35,232 nt of DNA from an uncultured Pseudanabaenaceae cyanobacterium (GCA_937949725.1 CALECT010000187.1:1-35232); one strand, 5' to 3'. Positions 1 to 9,042 are shown, counted from the first letter of the stretch. The notes: generated by a model from the sequence alone, not told the origin. Made by a program: numbers and translations.

Positions 1-74
1 AAAAATGCGGTTAAAGGCATCTTTCAAGAGCGGGCTGAATCGATGTTGCGTCTCTAGTTACCATCCCTGCTTCC

Positions 75-335
75 ATGCCCCCCACCTGGCACGTTCTCGC
101 CATGGGCTGTGCAGAATCAAGTAGGCAGAAGTTCAAGTCGATGGATGCTTTCCACCATCTGCTCCAGGAGCGCTTGGCGGGATTGTGCGATCGCGCCCAC
201 CTCCATCTGCCCAATGGTGAAACTGGCGTTGTGGCAGGCGATCGTCGCGAAGGCACCCTCACCAAATAGCGCGAAAACGACGGCATAGACGATGCCTGAA
301 AGCTCGCTGAGCCCCTCGCAGCTGGAGAAGTGCAT
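75..335 (-). pseudogene. Decayed fragment, possibly the 3' end of mutL
   Basis: A 72-codon minus-strand frame (335 to 117) contains FATIACHNA followed by an amphipathic stretch ending LLEQMVESIHRLEL. This resembles the C-terminal dimerisation domain of MutL, where an ATIACH-like motif precedes a helix and a terminal CPHGRP motif. Just beyond the TGA at 117-119 the same frame continues with TAHGENVP, which could be a decayed CPHGRP. The stop and the lack of any upstream MutL sequence suggest a relic. The resemblance is short and unaligned. A chance frame is the main alternative. Confidence 0.28.
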
Positions 336-399
336 ACGACTGTCAAGCCGAAAGACCTATTAGTGTTTAACAGATCGAAAGATTTTCAACATGACGAAG

Positions 400-837
400 T
401 TAAGCTAACTTTCGAATAGCAATAGTCAATTGTTGAATTAAGTCATCAAGTTTAAATGGAACCAAGGCTAATAAGTCCTCATCTTGACTGCATAGTAGCT
501 GAGTTAAAGCAACACCAGAAAATTCTTGCAGCGTTGCTGCAAAGGTCTGGCTCAGGAACAATTCAGGAACATACTGGGGATTAGAAACTTGAATTCTAGA
601 AAATGATTTCAAGAAAGCCCTTGCAGAAACAAAATCTTCTATTTCAGAATCCAAAATAACAACTTCTGGTGTTACCTGACTAGCAGCTCTCATCGCACCC
701 AAAAAACTAGGGAAAGAGTAAACCTTAACAGATTGACTCTTGTAGTAAATTTTCACAATTTCCCTAAATGAAATATCTTGGGAAATCGTAAGAATAGAAT
801 TCAATGTTCTAGAGCAGTGTGCTGCTGAGGTTTTCAA
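400..837 (-). CDS. Receiver-like (CheY-fold) single-domain protein
   Basis: This 145-residue protein looks like a diverged response-regulator receiver. An ILTISQD strand opens it, and a VVILDSEIED segment sits where a receiver has its phosphoacceptor strand, with a candidate Asp near residue 63. The usual acidic pair after strand 1 is reduced to a single Asp, and I see no clear conserved Thr and Lys, so phosphorylation is doubtful. The C-terminal half is helical and of unknown type. It lies downstream, on the same strand, of the kinase/NarL pair at 1055-3369 but behind a 20-bp hairpin, so it is probably a separate unit. It could act as a pseudo-receiver in protein-protein signalling. Confidence 0.6.
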   Translation of the reverse strand: MKTSAAHCSRTLNSILTISQDISFREIVKIYYKSQSVKVYSFPSFLGAMRAASQVTPEVVILDSEIEDFVSARAFLKSFSRIQVSNPQYVPELFLSQTFAATLQEFSGVALTQLLCSQDEDLLALVPFKLDDLIQQLTIAIRKLA

Positions 838-906
838 GTAACTAGCATAGTCGGCTTCCCATCTTCGGGGAAGACTTAGTTTCTTGCTACTATCGGCAGG
901 TTAGTT

Positions 907-950
907 CTCTTGTTGGCTGGCTATCCACTTGGATAGCCAGCCAACAAGAG
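907..950. terminator. Perfect 20-bp inverted repeat with 4-nt loop
   Basis: The left arm at 907-926 reads CTCTTGTTGGCTGGCTATCC. The right arm at 931-950 is its exact reverse complement, with loop ACTT. It sits about 100 nt past the stop of the NarL regulator (minus strand), so it would serve as that operon's terminator. No T-run follows on either strand, so Rho-independent termination is not certain. A second short hairpin (CTTCCC...GGGAAG) lies near 855-874. Confidence 0.55.
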
Positions 951-1054
951 CCTCGCAACATACCTGCGTCTGAGCATCAACTAGGCGAGCCAGCTGCTGG
1001 GTCTAACTCTCTAAGATGCTTTATCTTCAGGCCTAAAGGGAAAATGCATGTTTG

Positions 1055-1732
1055 CTAAATTAGCCCTTCCCGAACAGCCTTGGCTGCTGCTTGAACACGA
1101 TCATCTACACTCAACTTATTAAGAATCATTCTGACATAAGACTTCACTGTCCCTAAGGACAGATGGAGCTCCGTCGCAATTTCTTGGTTGGAGTTCCCTT
1201 CACTAATCAACTGCAAAACGGCTTGTTCTCGATCACTTAAGAGCATTTCAGTCTTTAAAGAAGTGGTTTCTTCTCTTGTTTCTAAAGTATTTTGAGACTT
1301 CATCATCGCACTTAGCCGATGTGCAACTTGAGGGTCTAAATAGGTCCCCCCTCCTTGAAGCAATCGAATCGCATCGAGGAGTTGCTTCCACTCAATACTC
1401 TTCAGGCAGTAACCATCTGCCCCAGCAGCTAGCATTCCAACAATTTGATCATTTTTGCCAAAAGCACTTAAGGCAAGAACATGAATATTTGGGCTTGTAC
1501 TTTTGATCTTTTTGGTTGCTGAGACTCCATCCAACACCGGTAACTCAATATCCATCAGCACAACATCTGGCTGGAGTTCCGCTGCGAAGTCAATGGCTTG
1601 CTGCCCAGTCTCCGCCTCCCCCACAACTTCAAAGTCATCTTCCAAGCGAAACTGACCCACAAGTCCTCGCCGCATGAGGGCATGATCTTCTACCAAGAGG
1701 ACGGTGATTTTAGGTTGGGTTGGATCAGGCAT
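1055..1732 (-). CDS. NarL/LuxR-family response regulator
   Basis: A two-domain transcription regulator of 225 residues. The N-terminal receiver shows the acidic pair in VLLVEDH, the phosphoacceptor Asp near residue 61 in VVLMDIELP, and the ALSAF strand. The last 60 residues are a LuxR-type helix-turn-helix (LSDREQAVLQLISEG ... GTVKSYVRMILNKL). I chose the ATG at 1732 because the receiver starts directly after it. An upstream ATG at 1807 would add 25 residues unrelated to the fold. The gene follows the histidine kinase at 1891-3369 by 158 nt on the same strand, so the two very probably form a cognate pair. Target genes cannot be read from the sequence. Confidence 0.9.
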   Translation of the reverse strand: MPDPTQPKITVLLVEDHALMRRGLVGQFRLEDDFEVVGEAETGQQAIDFAAELQPDVVLMDIELPVLDGVSATKKIKSTSPNIHVLALSAFGKNDQIVGMLAAGADGYCLKSIEWKQLLDAIRLLQGGGTYLDPQVAHRLSAMMKSQNTLETREETTSLKTEMLLSDREQAVLQLISEGNSNQEIATELHLSLGTVKSYVRMILNKLSVDDRVQAAAKAVREGLI

Positions 1733-1890
1733 ACCGAACAGTGTTGATTCAACAGTATATCTCTCATCTGAATGCTTCCTGAGAGATTCTAGAATCACGA
1801 GCATCAAGTATTAGCGACTGCTTAGATAGATAAATTAAACCGTGAAACGGTGGACTCTGTGTGGGCTCCCATGAATTTGGACTTTTCGAT

Positions 1891-3369
1891 TCATTCTGGG
1901 AAAGCAGCAATAGGCAGATTGAACCTAAAGGTAGCTCCCTGTCCCAGCATACTCTCCACCCATATTGTCCCTCCATGGGCCTCAATGATTTGACGGCAGA
2001 GATAGAGCCCTAAGCCCGCTCTGCCTTTTCGCCCGGCAACTTGGGCAAAGCGATAAAAGACAGTCTTAATTTCATGCTCCGTTAGTCCTGGTCCCTGGTC
2101 TTGCACTGCAACTTCGACTAACCCACCCGGATGCGGTGTGACATCGATAGATACTGTGCTGGAGACCGGACTAAGCCGGACAGCATTGTCGACGAGGTTT
2201 TGCAGCACGCGTTGGATTTCAATGCCATCCCCCTGGGTGGGGGGCAAATCAGGAGCAATATGGATGCGTAATTTGCATTTCTCCTGGGAGCTGGTTTGAA
2301 TCCAAGTGCTGACCCGTTGGCAAATCTTGGACCAGTTGAGGCGTTCCTGGGTCAAAATCTGGCTACCTTTTACTTCATACCGGCTCACGTCGAGTAAGGC
2401 TTCGACCAACTGGATGAGGTCATGATTGGCCTCGTAGTAATCGGCTAAGACTTCCCTAAGTTCATGGCTAATGCTGCCAAATGCGCCTCCCGCGATCGCA
2501 TCTAAGGTACTGCGATTGGCTAACAGGGGAGTTCGCAGATCATGGGATAGCGCACTAATCAGGTCTTCCAGTTGTTCATTACGCTGCTGAATGGTCCCTT
2601 GGCGGACTTGAATTCCCTGGGCCATGCCATTTAAGGTTTGGGAGAGCAGACCTATTTCATCTTCGGCAACATGATCGATTTGAGTACTAAGCTGGCCCAA
2701 CTTCCAAGCATTACCAGCTCGCATTAGTTTTTTGAGCGGAGCAACAATTCGGCGTCGCAGTAGAACAAAATTTAGCCCACTCCCAAGAATGATGACACCG
2801 ATGCTGAGACAACTAAGCCCGAGACTGACTTGGTTGAGTCGATCTAATTGTTGGAGGCGCTGATTCTGCTCACTGAGAACGGCTCGCTCGTAGGCCAGAA
2901 TGGAGCTGATGATGTCTCGGAGCGGATCTAAGGAGCTAGACTCCTCCAGGATCTCAGAGCTAGATGGATCGCTGAGAATTGGCAGGGCAAAATCAATTTC
3001 CCACTGTTGATGGAAATCTGTAATCGCAATTAACTTGGCTTGTTGAGATGGCTCATCTTGGAGGAGCGAGGAAAGTTGTTCAAAACTATCATCGAAGATT
3101 TCTTCCTCCGCTTTATACTTGTAGAGATGCTCTTGACTGCCGTTAAGTAAATAGCCCCGAAGTGCAACTTTCTCCTCTAGGGCTGCACCCATTAGCCTTT
3201 CACTTTCCAGCTTTATCTTGAAGGATTGGGTCACGCTATCGACGCTGCGCTGTCTGAGAATGCTAATCGTCAAGCTCAGTCCTTCCCGGACTAGCAAGAG
3301 CAGGATGAGCACTGTAAAACTCACGTACAGTGGTGCAAATAGACGTTTCTTGAGGAAGGTTCCCCTCAT
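1891..3369 (-). CDS. Membrane histidine kinase with CHASE3-like sensor and HAMP
   Basis: A 492-residue sensor kinase. Transmembrane helices lie at about 12-28 and 181-204. They flank a helical extracytoplasmic region (about 40-170) of the CHASE3 type, with the typical ALRGYLL segment near residue 69. HAMP follows (205-258), then HisKA with phosphoacceptor His276 in ALSHDLRTPLL. The HATPase_c domain has an N-box NLVDNA (391-396), DQGPG (424-428) and GLGLYL (452-457). All catalytic motifs are intact. The NarL regulator lies directly downstream on the same strand and is the likely phosphotransfer partner. CHASE3 ligands are mostly unknown, so the signal is not predictable. Confidence 0.9.
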   Translation of the reverse strand: MRGTFLKKRLFAPLYVSFTVLILLLLVREGLSLTISILRQRSVDSVTQSFKIKLESERLMGAALEEKVALRGYLLNGSQEHLYKYKAEEEIFDDSFEQLSSLLQDEPSQQAKLIAITDFHQQWEIDFALPILSDPSSSEILEESSSLDPLRDIISSILAYERAVLSEQNQRLQQLDRLNQVSLGLSCLSIGVIILGSGLNFVLLRRRIVAPLKKLMRAGNAWKLGQLSTQIDHVAEDEIGLLSQTLNGMAQGIQVRQGTIQQRNEQLEDLISALSHDLRTPLLANRSTLDAIAGGAFGSISHELREVLADYYEANHDLIQLVEALLDVSRYEVKGSQILTQERLNWSKICQRVSTWIQTSSQEKCKLRIHIAPDLPPTQGDGIEIQRVLQNLVDNAVRLSPVSSTVSIDVTPHPGGLVEVAVQDQGPGLTEHEIKTVFYRFAQVAGRKGRAGLGLYLCRQIIEAHGGTIWVESMLGQGATFRFNLPIAAFPE

Positions 3370-4003
3370 TGGCGATCATGCATCCCCATGTAGATTGTGG
3401 CCTATCGCCTTCAAGATATCATGGCTCTCAAACTTTACTGACTAGAGCAACTGAAATAAAGCCTTTATGTCGGTTCTTGCTAAATGCAACAGCCGATTTA
3501 GTGATGCGACCTTGCCCATAAGCATAGACAGGGAAGTTAAGCTGCCACAGGCCAGTCGAGTCTGAGGAGCAATATTTCTTCCTCAGACTCAACAGGGGGA
3601 TGCAATCCTATCGTGGGTTGCTCCGGGCTAAACAGACGCCGTAGTTTTTTAGATATTTTGACAGCCTTCTTGATTTTCGACGCAAGCGGACTGTCTACTT
3701 TTTCGAGGGAAGGTCAGAAGTTCTACAGGCACTGGGCAATTCAGTCCTCCATAGACCTTCTCTCTCCTTACCCATACCTGGGTAATTAGGCTATTAGTAA
3801 AGATTGGATACGTTTGACTAGAAGAGCCCTGCTAATTGGAGTATGTTGTAAACCATCAATCTAGATGTATGCATCTATCTTTTAGAAGAAATTGAACGAA
3901 ATAAAGAGCTGCGGCAGATCGGAGTAGAGCTTGAGCGATCACTAAGACAGGCTTCTACGTTTTAGGAATAGCTGCACTCGCTAATTCTAGCGCGCTGTAC
4001 TAT
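3370..4003. other. 634-nt gap with a hairpin and coding-like scraps
   Basis: No convincing gene. An 11-bp perfect inverted repeat lies at 3558-3568 and 3580-3590 (GAGTCTGAGGA and complement). A minus-strand frame from a TTG at 3592 to a TGA at 3428 (54 codons) reads like protein sequence (LWQLNFPVYAYGQG...) but has no start or match I recognise. A plus-strand frame at 3852-3965 (EEIERNKELRQIGVELERS) is opened by a stop and lacks a start. Both look like gene remnants. The kinase promoter must lie just above 3369. Confidence 0.4.
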
Positions 4004-5551
4004 TTGCCGATCAAACTGTGGTGCCTCTGGATTGATAGTTCCCCACTAATGAGAATGTACCCAATGAGCACTGGTGAAATTGTTGTTGCTAACCGTCAGT
4101 CTGGAACACTTTCAGTGATTGATGTTGCGACCGATGTTGAACTTTTTGAAATTGCTCTGCCCCAAGCAGAAGGTGACGCTGCGCCGGAGCCCATGTATGT
4201 GTCGTACCTCAGCGAAACAAATGAGGTTGTAGTGGGAGATCGCGCCAATGACCGCTTGGTTTTCTTCGATCGAAGTGACTATAGCGTGAGTTCTCTTGTT
4301 TCGGTAGGGCAAGGGGTCTTTCATTCTTGGGCAGACCCAGATGGAGAACAAGTATGGGTCGCTAATGATATCGACAACACCATTAGTGTGGTTGATATTC
4401 AATCCAAGCAAGTGATTGAAACTATTCCGCTAGCTGCTGACCTTATTGCTTTAGGTGGCAAAGTCCATGATGTCTTTTTAGATCCCGTAACCCAACATGC
4501 CTATGTCTCCATATTGAATATCGAGGGCGACGAAGATGTCATTGTGAAGTACAGCCGAGAGACGTTTGCTGAAGTAGATCGTGCTTTAGTGGGAGATGGA
4601 CCTCATATATCTGCAACTTCAACCAATGATGTTCTCTATGTACCGACCGAAGGTGGAGATCAGGTTGTCGTATTGGATCGTGCCACGTTAGATGTAGTGA
4701 CTGAACTGACGGTTCCGGGTGCCCATGGTGCTGTGGGAGCTTTTGATTCTAGGACCTATGACTATTTCTACACGACCAACTTGCCGGGAGGTGGAGCTGG
4801 GGGACTTTACACTATTGATACAGCAACTAATGAAATATTGGGAGAGCCTATAGATACTCCTTTCCCGGTGCCACACAATATTGCGCTGTCCCCAGAAAGT
4901 GACAAGCTATATGTCACCCATTCTGGGGCGACAGCAAATCAGGTCAGTGTATATGAAGTGGATGACAATGGCATTCCAAGTCTAACTGGGGCCGTTGAAG
5001 TGGGATTCAATCCGTTTGGCTTAGCCAGTGTTGCTTTGAGCACAGATACTGGCGGGCTGATTCAGAACATTCGTCTAGGGACTGATGGTGCCGATGTCTT
5101 GGCTGGCAGTCATGAGAATGACAACTTGCTGGGGCTGGCTGGCAATGACATTCTCTATGGCAATGGGGGTCGAGATGCATTGTCGGGGGGCAAAGGCGAT
5201 GACCTCATCTATGGAGGCAGTCAGCAGGACCGCATTTGGGGCGGCGAGGGCGACGATACCATTTTTGCTAATGGCGGTGGTGATTGGATTGATGGGGGCT
5301 TAGGTTCCGATACGATATGGCTGGGTGCTGGCGCGGCGACGATTGTGTTGAAGTCTGGAGAGGGAGTCGATAGTATTAAAAACTTCCAGCTTGGCTCGAC
5401 GCAGTTTAAGGTGAGTAGCCTAAGTGGCTTGAGCTTTGCGGATAGTGCTGATGGGGCAAGGATTTCCCAGGGTGGCGAGCTATTGGCTGTGGTCTCTTGG
5501 CAAACGGCTGCAACGTTCGATGCAAACAGCAGTGAGATATTTGTTGTGTAG
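4004..5551 (+). CDS. Beta-propeller protein with C-terminal RTX calcium-binding repeats
   Basis: Up to 515 residues. The first 350 hold repeated blades of YncE/YVTN type (GTLSVIDVATD, DNTISVVDIQSK, DQVVVLDRATLD, GGLYTIDTATN). From about residue 360 come hemolysin-type nonapeptide repeats (GNDILYGNGG, GDDLIYGG, GDDTIFANGG), then a C-terminal region typical of type I secretion substrates. RTX proteins are exported without a signal peptide and fold on calcium outside the cell, so this is probably a secreted or surface protein. The start is uncertain. The frame opens with TTG at 4004, while ATGs at 4049, 4055 and 4064 lie closer to the first blade, and none has a strong ribosome-binding site. Upstream DNA is remnant-rich, so 5' truncation is possible. 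No secretion genes are in the window. Confidence 0.75.
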   Translation: MPIKLWCLWIDSSPLMRMYPMSTGEIVVANRQSGTLSVIDVATDVELFEIALPQAEGDAAPEPMYVSYLSETNEVVVGDRANDRLVFFDRSDYSVSSLVSVGQGVFHSWADPDGEQVWVANDIDNTISVVDIQSKQVIETIPLAADLIALGGKVHDVFLDPVTQHAYVSILNIEGDEDVIVKYSRETFAEVDRALVGDGPHISATSTNDVLYVPTEGGDQVVVLDRATLDVVTELTVPGAHGAVGAFDSRTYDYFYTTNLPGGGAGGLYTIDTATNEILGEPIDTPFPVPHNIALSPESDKLYVTHSGATANQVSVYEVDDNGIPSLTGAVEVGFNPFGLASVALSTDTGGLIQNIRLGTDGADVLAGSHENDNLLGLAGNDILYGNGGRDALSGGKGDDLIYGGSQQDRIWGGEGDDTIFANGGGDWIDGGLGSDTIWLGAGAATIVLKSGEGVDSIKNFQLGSTQFKVSSLSGLSFADSADGARISQGGELLAVVSWQTAATFDANSSEIFVV

Positions 5552-5598
5552 CCACCAAATACGTGTAAAATCTTCTCTGGCTGCGACTCGTTGATTGA

Positions 5599-5781
5599 TT
5601 TAGCGAGGAAGCTGTCAGGGAAGGTTGCTCTTCTCACGCTGAAATATTCCTAAATGCCGATTGGGTTCGGCTGAAGGCGCAAGATTTGAATGGAGTGGCA
5701 ACGGTGCGGGTGACGATCGCGCTGATTCCCTCCCAGGGGCATGGGCTGTTGACGCAAAAGCTGGAGCGGTTAAAACAATGA
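5599..5781 (+). pseudogene. 3' remnant of an unknown gene, overlapping the next start
   Basis: This frame opens right after a TGA at 5596-5598 and has no usable start. It runs FLNADWVRLKAQDLNGVATV and then RVTIALIPSQGHGLLTQKL to a TGA at 5779-5781. It reads like the end of a real protein but I do not recognise the family. Its stop overlaps the ATG of the following GNAT gene as ATGA, a translational-coupling arrangement. This suggests the GNAT gene was once the distal member of an operon whose upstream gene has been lost. Confidence 0.4.
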
Positions 5782-6422
5782 CTTCAGCTTTGGCCATCGC
5801 GATACGTCCAGCCACAGTCGCAGATTTTCCGGCTATTGCGAGGTTGTTGCTTCAGCTCTATCAGTTTGAGCTGCCGGGGGCGTTTAGTGGCTCTTTGGAA
5901 GGACAACAGCGGTTGCTGGAGTTTACATTGGCGGCTCAAGAGAATCAGGGATTGCGCGATCGCTATGTGGCCTGTACTGCAACTGGAGCAGTGGTTGCGA
6001 CTGCTGTGATGGAATTGCCGGGCAGTATGGCCTATGACAAAGCTCCGACAGGTACTGTTCGTCAGGCTTGGGAGCTGTTGGGCCCTGGAGCCACTGTGCA
6101 GATGCTGCGCACTGTGGCTAAAAGCTTGGTGCCCGTGCCCCGCTCTGGTCAGGTGCAGGCGGCTTGGTTCCATAGCGTTGTGGTGGAGCAGCAGTATCGG
6201 GGCAGAGGCGTGGGTAAACATGTAATGACGGTTCTTGAGCAGCGGGCTCGGCAGGCTGCTTGCCTAGAAGCGGGTTTACAGGTGTTAGCTTTGAATCAGT
6301 CGGCAGTAGAGATGTATGAGCATCTGGGCTACGCTGTGCAATGGTCTGCGCCGCGTTGGCAGCAGGTGATCAGTTGGCCCAGTTATGTGATGGTGAAGTC
6401 ACTGTCTCTGGAGGGAGAATAG
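5778..6422 (+). CDS. GNAT-family N-acetyltransferase
   Basis: A 214-residue GNAT enzyme expected to transfer an acetyl group from acetyl-CoA to an amine; the substrate is unknown. It opens with IRPATVADFPAIARLL, typical of GNAT strand 1 and helix 1. The acetyl-CoA pyrophosphate loop is VEQQYRGRGVGKHVM, and NQSAVEMYEHLGY is the C-terminal motif B. I start it at the ATG at 5778, since the 39 preceding codons of the open frame are GNAT-free and overlap the remnant above. A roughly 35-residue insertion between motifs (LLGPGATVQMLRTVAKSLV) is unusual and may shape the acceptor site. Confidence 0.8.
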   Translation: MTSALAIAIRPATVADFPAIARLLLQLYQFELPGAFSGSLEGQQRLLEFTLAAQENQGLRDRYVACTATGAVVATAVMELPGSMAYDKAPTGTVRQAWELLGPGATVQMLRTVAKSLVPVPRSGQVQAAWFHSVVVEQQYRGRGVGKHVMTVLEQRARQAACLEAGLQVLALNQSAVEMYEHLGYAVQWSAPRWQQVISWPSYVMVKSLSLEGE

Positions 6423-6508
6423 GGCTGGATTGGCAGTCGTTTGCTGAAAAGCAGCTGTGGACGTTGTAGTGATTAGGGCGCGATCGCTGTTGCTGCCCTC
6501 CTTGGTTT

Positions 6509-7171
6509 ATGTCTACTGAATTTAGTGGCCTTGCTGCGCTCCTGACCCTGCTGAGCAACTTGTTTTTAATCTCTGCGCCACCGGAACAAGGTGCGGAAAA
6601 GGAGCTTGCTCCTCCGGCTGTGGTTGTGGAGTTGCCTGAGACGGTGATGGGCAGTCGCTGTGGTGAGATGACTTGCGATGAATTATTAGGGGAGCTAGTG
6701 CAGCGCTATCCCCGCCATGGCAGTGAGTTTGTGCAGGATTGCGAAGCGCAAGCTGGGCTAGCGGGTCTGACGTTGTACGAGCACACGGGCTCTCGGGTGG
6801 TGGGGCTAACCTGCTGGGATGCCGAGGTGGTGACTGAAGGCTATAGCGAGGGCTATCGGTCTGGGCTGTATTTTGGGGCGTTGCCCTATCCCGGCGATGA
6901 GGCTGAGTTTCCGATGGAGATTTCCAGCGATGACCCGACAGAGCAAGCGGTGCTGGAGCGCTATCCGGAGCAGGTGGCGGAGATGGCGTTTGATTGTGCG
7001 TTGGTGGGCGGCAGCATCAATATTTTGAATAATGCGGAGCAGACAGAGTTGCAATGCTTTTTCTGGGCAGGGGCACAACCCCTGGATACTGATGGAGATT
7101 TTGTGTCCGATGGTGAAGTGAGTATGGGGGCGAGTGTGGACTTTATTCGGGGGCTGGGTGAAGCGCAGTAG
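6509..7171 (+). CDS. Hypothetical secreted protein with several cysteines
   Basis: A 220-residue protein I do not recognise. The first 23 residues are hydrophobic (LAALLTLLSNLFLISA) without a strongly basic start, consistent with a weak signal peptide or membrane anchor. The mature part is acidic and has cysteines spaced as in an exported disulfide protein (RCGEMTCDELL, VQDCEA, LTCWD, FDCAL, LQCFFW). Two segments resemble each other (ELVQRYPRHGSEFVQDCEAQ and VLERYPEQVAEMAFDCALV), suggesting an internal duplication of a roughly 100-residue unit. It lies 86 nt after the GNAT gene on the same strand. Confidence 0.55.
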   Translation: MSTEFSGLAALLTLLSNLFLISAPPEQGAEKELAPPAVVVELPETVMGSRCGEMTCDELLGELVQRYPRHGSEFVQDCEAQAGLAGLTLYEHTGSRVVGLTCWDAEVVTEGYSEGYRSGLYFGALPYPGDEAEFPMEISSDDPTEQAVLERYPEQVAEMAFDCALVGGSINILNNAEQTELQCFFWAGAQPLDTDGDFVSDGEVSMGASVDFIRGLGEAQ

Positions 7172-7231
7172 CGATGGGCATAGAAAGAGCCTTGAAAAGG
7201 CTTTAGTTTATGTATTTTAGAAATTCAACTA

Positions 7232-8575
7232 TTATGAATCCTCTTGCTTCCCCTCAGCTCCTTTGATTGTATCCAGTCTCGATTTTGCCAAAGATAGTAA
7301 AGACTTGTATTTTAAATCTTTGCAAAATTTAATAACTTCCTCTAAACCTTCTATCGCTAGACTAGCTTCTTCTTGAATGACTGCGCGGATATAGAAAGTA
7401 TTTGGATCATTGAATCTAATACTACTCTCTGACTCCAATGAAAAGGCATTACTATAAGCTTCCTTAGCCTTATCCTCGCTTCCTTGAGCTGAATAAATCC
7501 TGCCCTTTAAATAATAAGCTGGGGCATAGTCTGACTCATGATTAATAGCAATTTTCAAACTCTCTAATGATTCATCATAGCGTTCTAGACTATTTAGGGC
7601 GAGTGCCTCATAATAATAGACTGATGAGCTTTGAGTGATTCTTCGTGATTGTTGAAAGTCTTCTAATGCTTTAATACTTTCGTCTTGATATAAGTATATT
7701 ATTCCACGGTCAAGATAAGAGCTTGCATTCTCAGTATCATATGTGATGCTTTGGCTATATTCTTCGATCGCAGAATCGTAGTCTCCACATTTAGTAAAAA
7801 TTTTTCCGCGCATTCTTAGAAGATTGGCAATGCTAGATCCTCCTATTGGCATATGGTCTTCACGAATGATCTCAATCGCTTTTTGGTAGTCTGCTAATGC
7901 TCTACCAGTATCTCCTAGCTTGAAATAATTCCATCCTCTAAAATCATATGCATGCACATATCTAGAGTTGAGTATTATTGCACCACTATAGCTTTCTACT
8001 GCTGCTTCATAGTTTCCTTGGATAGCATGTGATTTACCTAAATGATAGAAGGGCTTTGGTGAGCTTGAATCTAGCTCAATTGACTTATGGTAATCACATA
8101 TAGCTAACTCATGCTCACCTTGTTCCCCGTAGCATATCCCTCTGTAGGTATAGACTGTCGGAATCTCTGGCTGACGTCGTAGCAGTTGAGAGTAGCTTTT
8201 AATTGCCTGTGGATAATCTTTCAATAGATACTGGCAAGAGGCAAGAGCGTATAGAGCTTTGTCATACATGTTTCGAGTTTGGCTATCTAGAAACAGGAGT
8301 GGACTCTTTAAAATTAATTGGAAATTGTCTATTGCTATTTGGTATTGCTGCTCCTCATAGGCCTGCTGACCTTGCATAAAAAAAATATTGAGTTGCCTTA
8401 ATCGAACTTTTCGATATCGATTGCGTAGGAACAGAATAATGACCCATAAAACAGGGCCTGCCACGATACATAGCAGCCTAATTAGCGGGGACATAAAGCT
8501 CATTAGCAGAATCAGAGCTACTATGGCGAGAAAGCTGAGGCCATCCTTCATGCTCTCATTCTTGATCTGCTTCAT
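7232..8575 (-). CDS. Membrane-anchored TPR-repeat protein
   Basis: A 447-residue protein. Two hydrophobic stretches (about 13-28 and 31-50) are followed by about ten tandem 34-residue tetratricopeptide repeats (for example LASCQYLLKDYPQAIKSYSQ, FYHLGKSHAIQGNYEAAVES and YYLKGRIYSAQGSEDKAKEA). TPR arrays are protein-binding scaffolds, so no enzymatic role is implied. The coding DNA is noticeably more AT-rich than its neighbours and lacks HIP1 sites, which may indicate recent acquisition. It is convergent with the upstream plus-strand genes. The start at 8575 is chosen because the membrane segment follows it, though an ATG at residue 9 is also possible. Confidence 0.85.
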   Translation of the reverse strand: MKQIKNESMKDGLSFLAIVALILLMSFMSPLIRLLCIVAGPVLWVIILFLRNRYRKVRLRQLNIFFMQGQQAYEEQQYQIAIDNFQLILKSPLLFLDSQTRNMYDKALYALASCQYLLKDYPQAIKSYSQLLRRQPEIPTVYTYRGICYGEQGEHELAICDYHKSIELDSSSPKPFYHLGKSHAIQGNYEAAVESYSGAIILNSRYVHAYDFRGWNYFKLGDTGRALADYQKAIEIIREDHMPIGGSSIANLLRMRGKIFTKCGDYDSAIEEYSQSITYDTENASSYLDRGIIYLYQDESIKALEDFQQSRRITQSSSVYYYEALALNSLERYDESLESLKIAINHESDYAPAYYLKGRIYSAQGSEDKAKEAYSNAFSLESESSIRFNDPNTFYIRAVIQEEASLAIEGLEEVIKFCKDLKYKSLLSLAKSRLDTIKGAEGKQEDS

Positions 8576-8685
8576 AGTGGTTGGGGAGCTCTACTACTAG
8601 TGATCAGAGTTCCCTAAAATGTTGTTCTATCCAGCTTTGAGCACTTGTGTGTCGGGCTTACTAGGAGCCGCCCCTACCTTTATTA

Positions 8686-9006
8686 TTAAGCTGAAATGTC
8701 GGAGAAAGTTCGCTTGGTCATGGCTCCCATCTCCTCTTCTGGCCGCGTCATCAACCGCCCATCCTCCATATAGATAATCCGATCCGCAATATCCAAAATG
8801 CGATTGTCATGGGTCACCAGCAGAATCGTGCAACCCTGCTCCTGCGCCAGCCGCTGCATAATCTCCACCACATCTCGCCCAGACTTCTTATCCAACGCCG
8901 CCGTCGGCTCATCCGCCAACACAATCTTGGGATGACTGGCTAGGGCACGGGCAATGGCAACCCGATACTGCTGTCTCCCCGAAAGCTCATCGGGGTAATA
9001 GTCAAT
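8686..9006 (-). pseudogene. 5'-truncated DevA-type ABC transporter ATPase
   Basis: Only the last 106 codons of an ATP-binding cassette remain. The frame begins after a TAG at 9007-9009 with DYYPDELSGRQQYRVAIARA (ABC signature LSGRQQ), then IVLADEPTAALD (Walker B and D-loop) and LLVTHDNRILDIADRI (H-loop His). Walker A and the N-terminal half are absent. LSGRQQ and the tail sequence resemble cyanobacterial DevA/MacB-like exporters of the devBCA type. No devB or devC is nearby. The fragment cannot form a working ATPase. Confidence 0.8.
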
Positions 9007-9042
9007 CTACCTAGCGCTAGAGAGCTTTGTTCTAGGTTAGCT

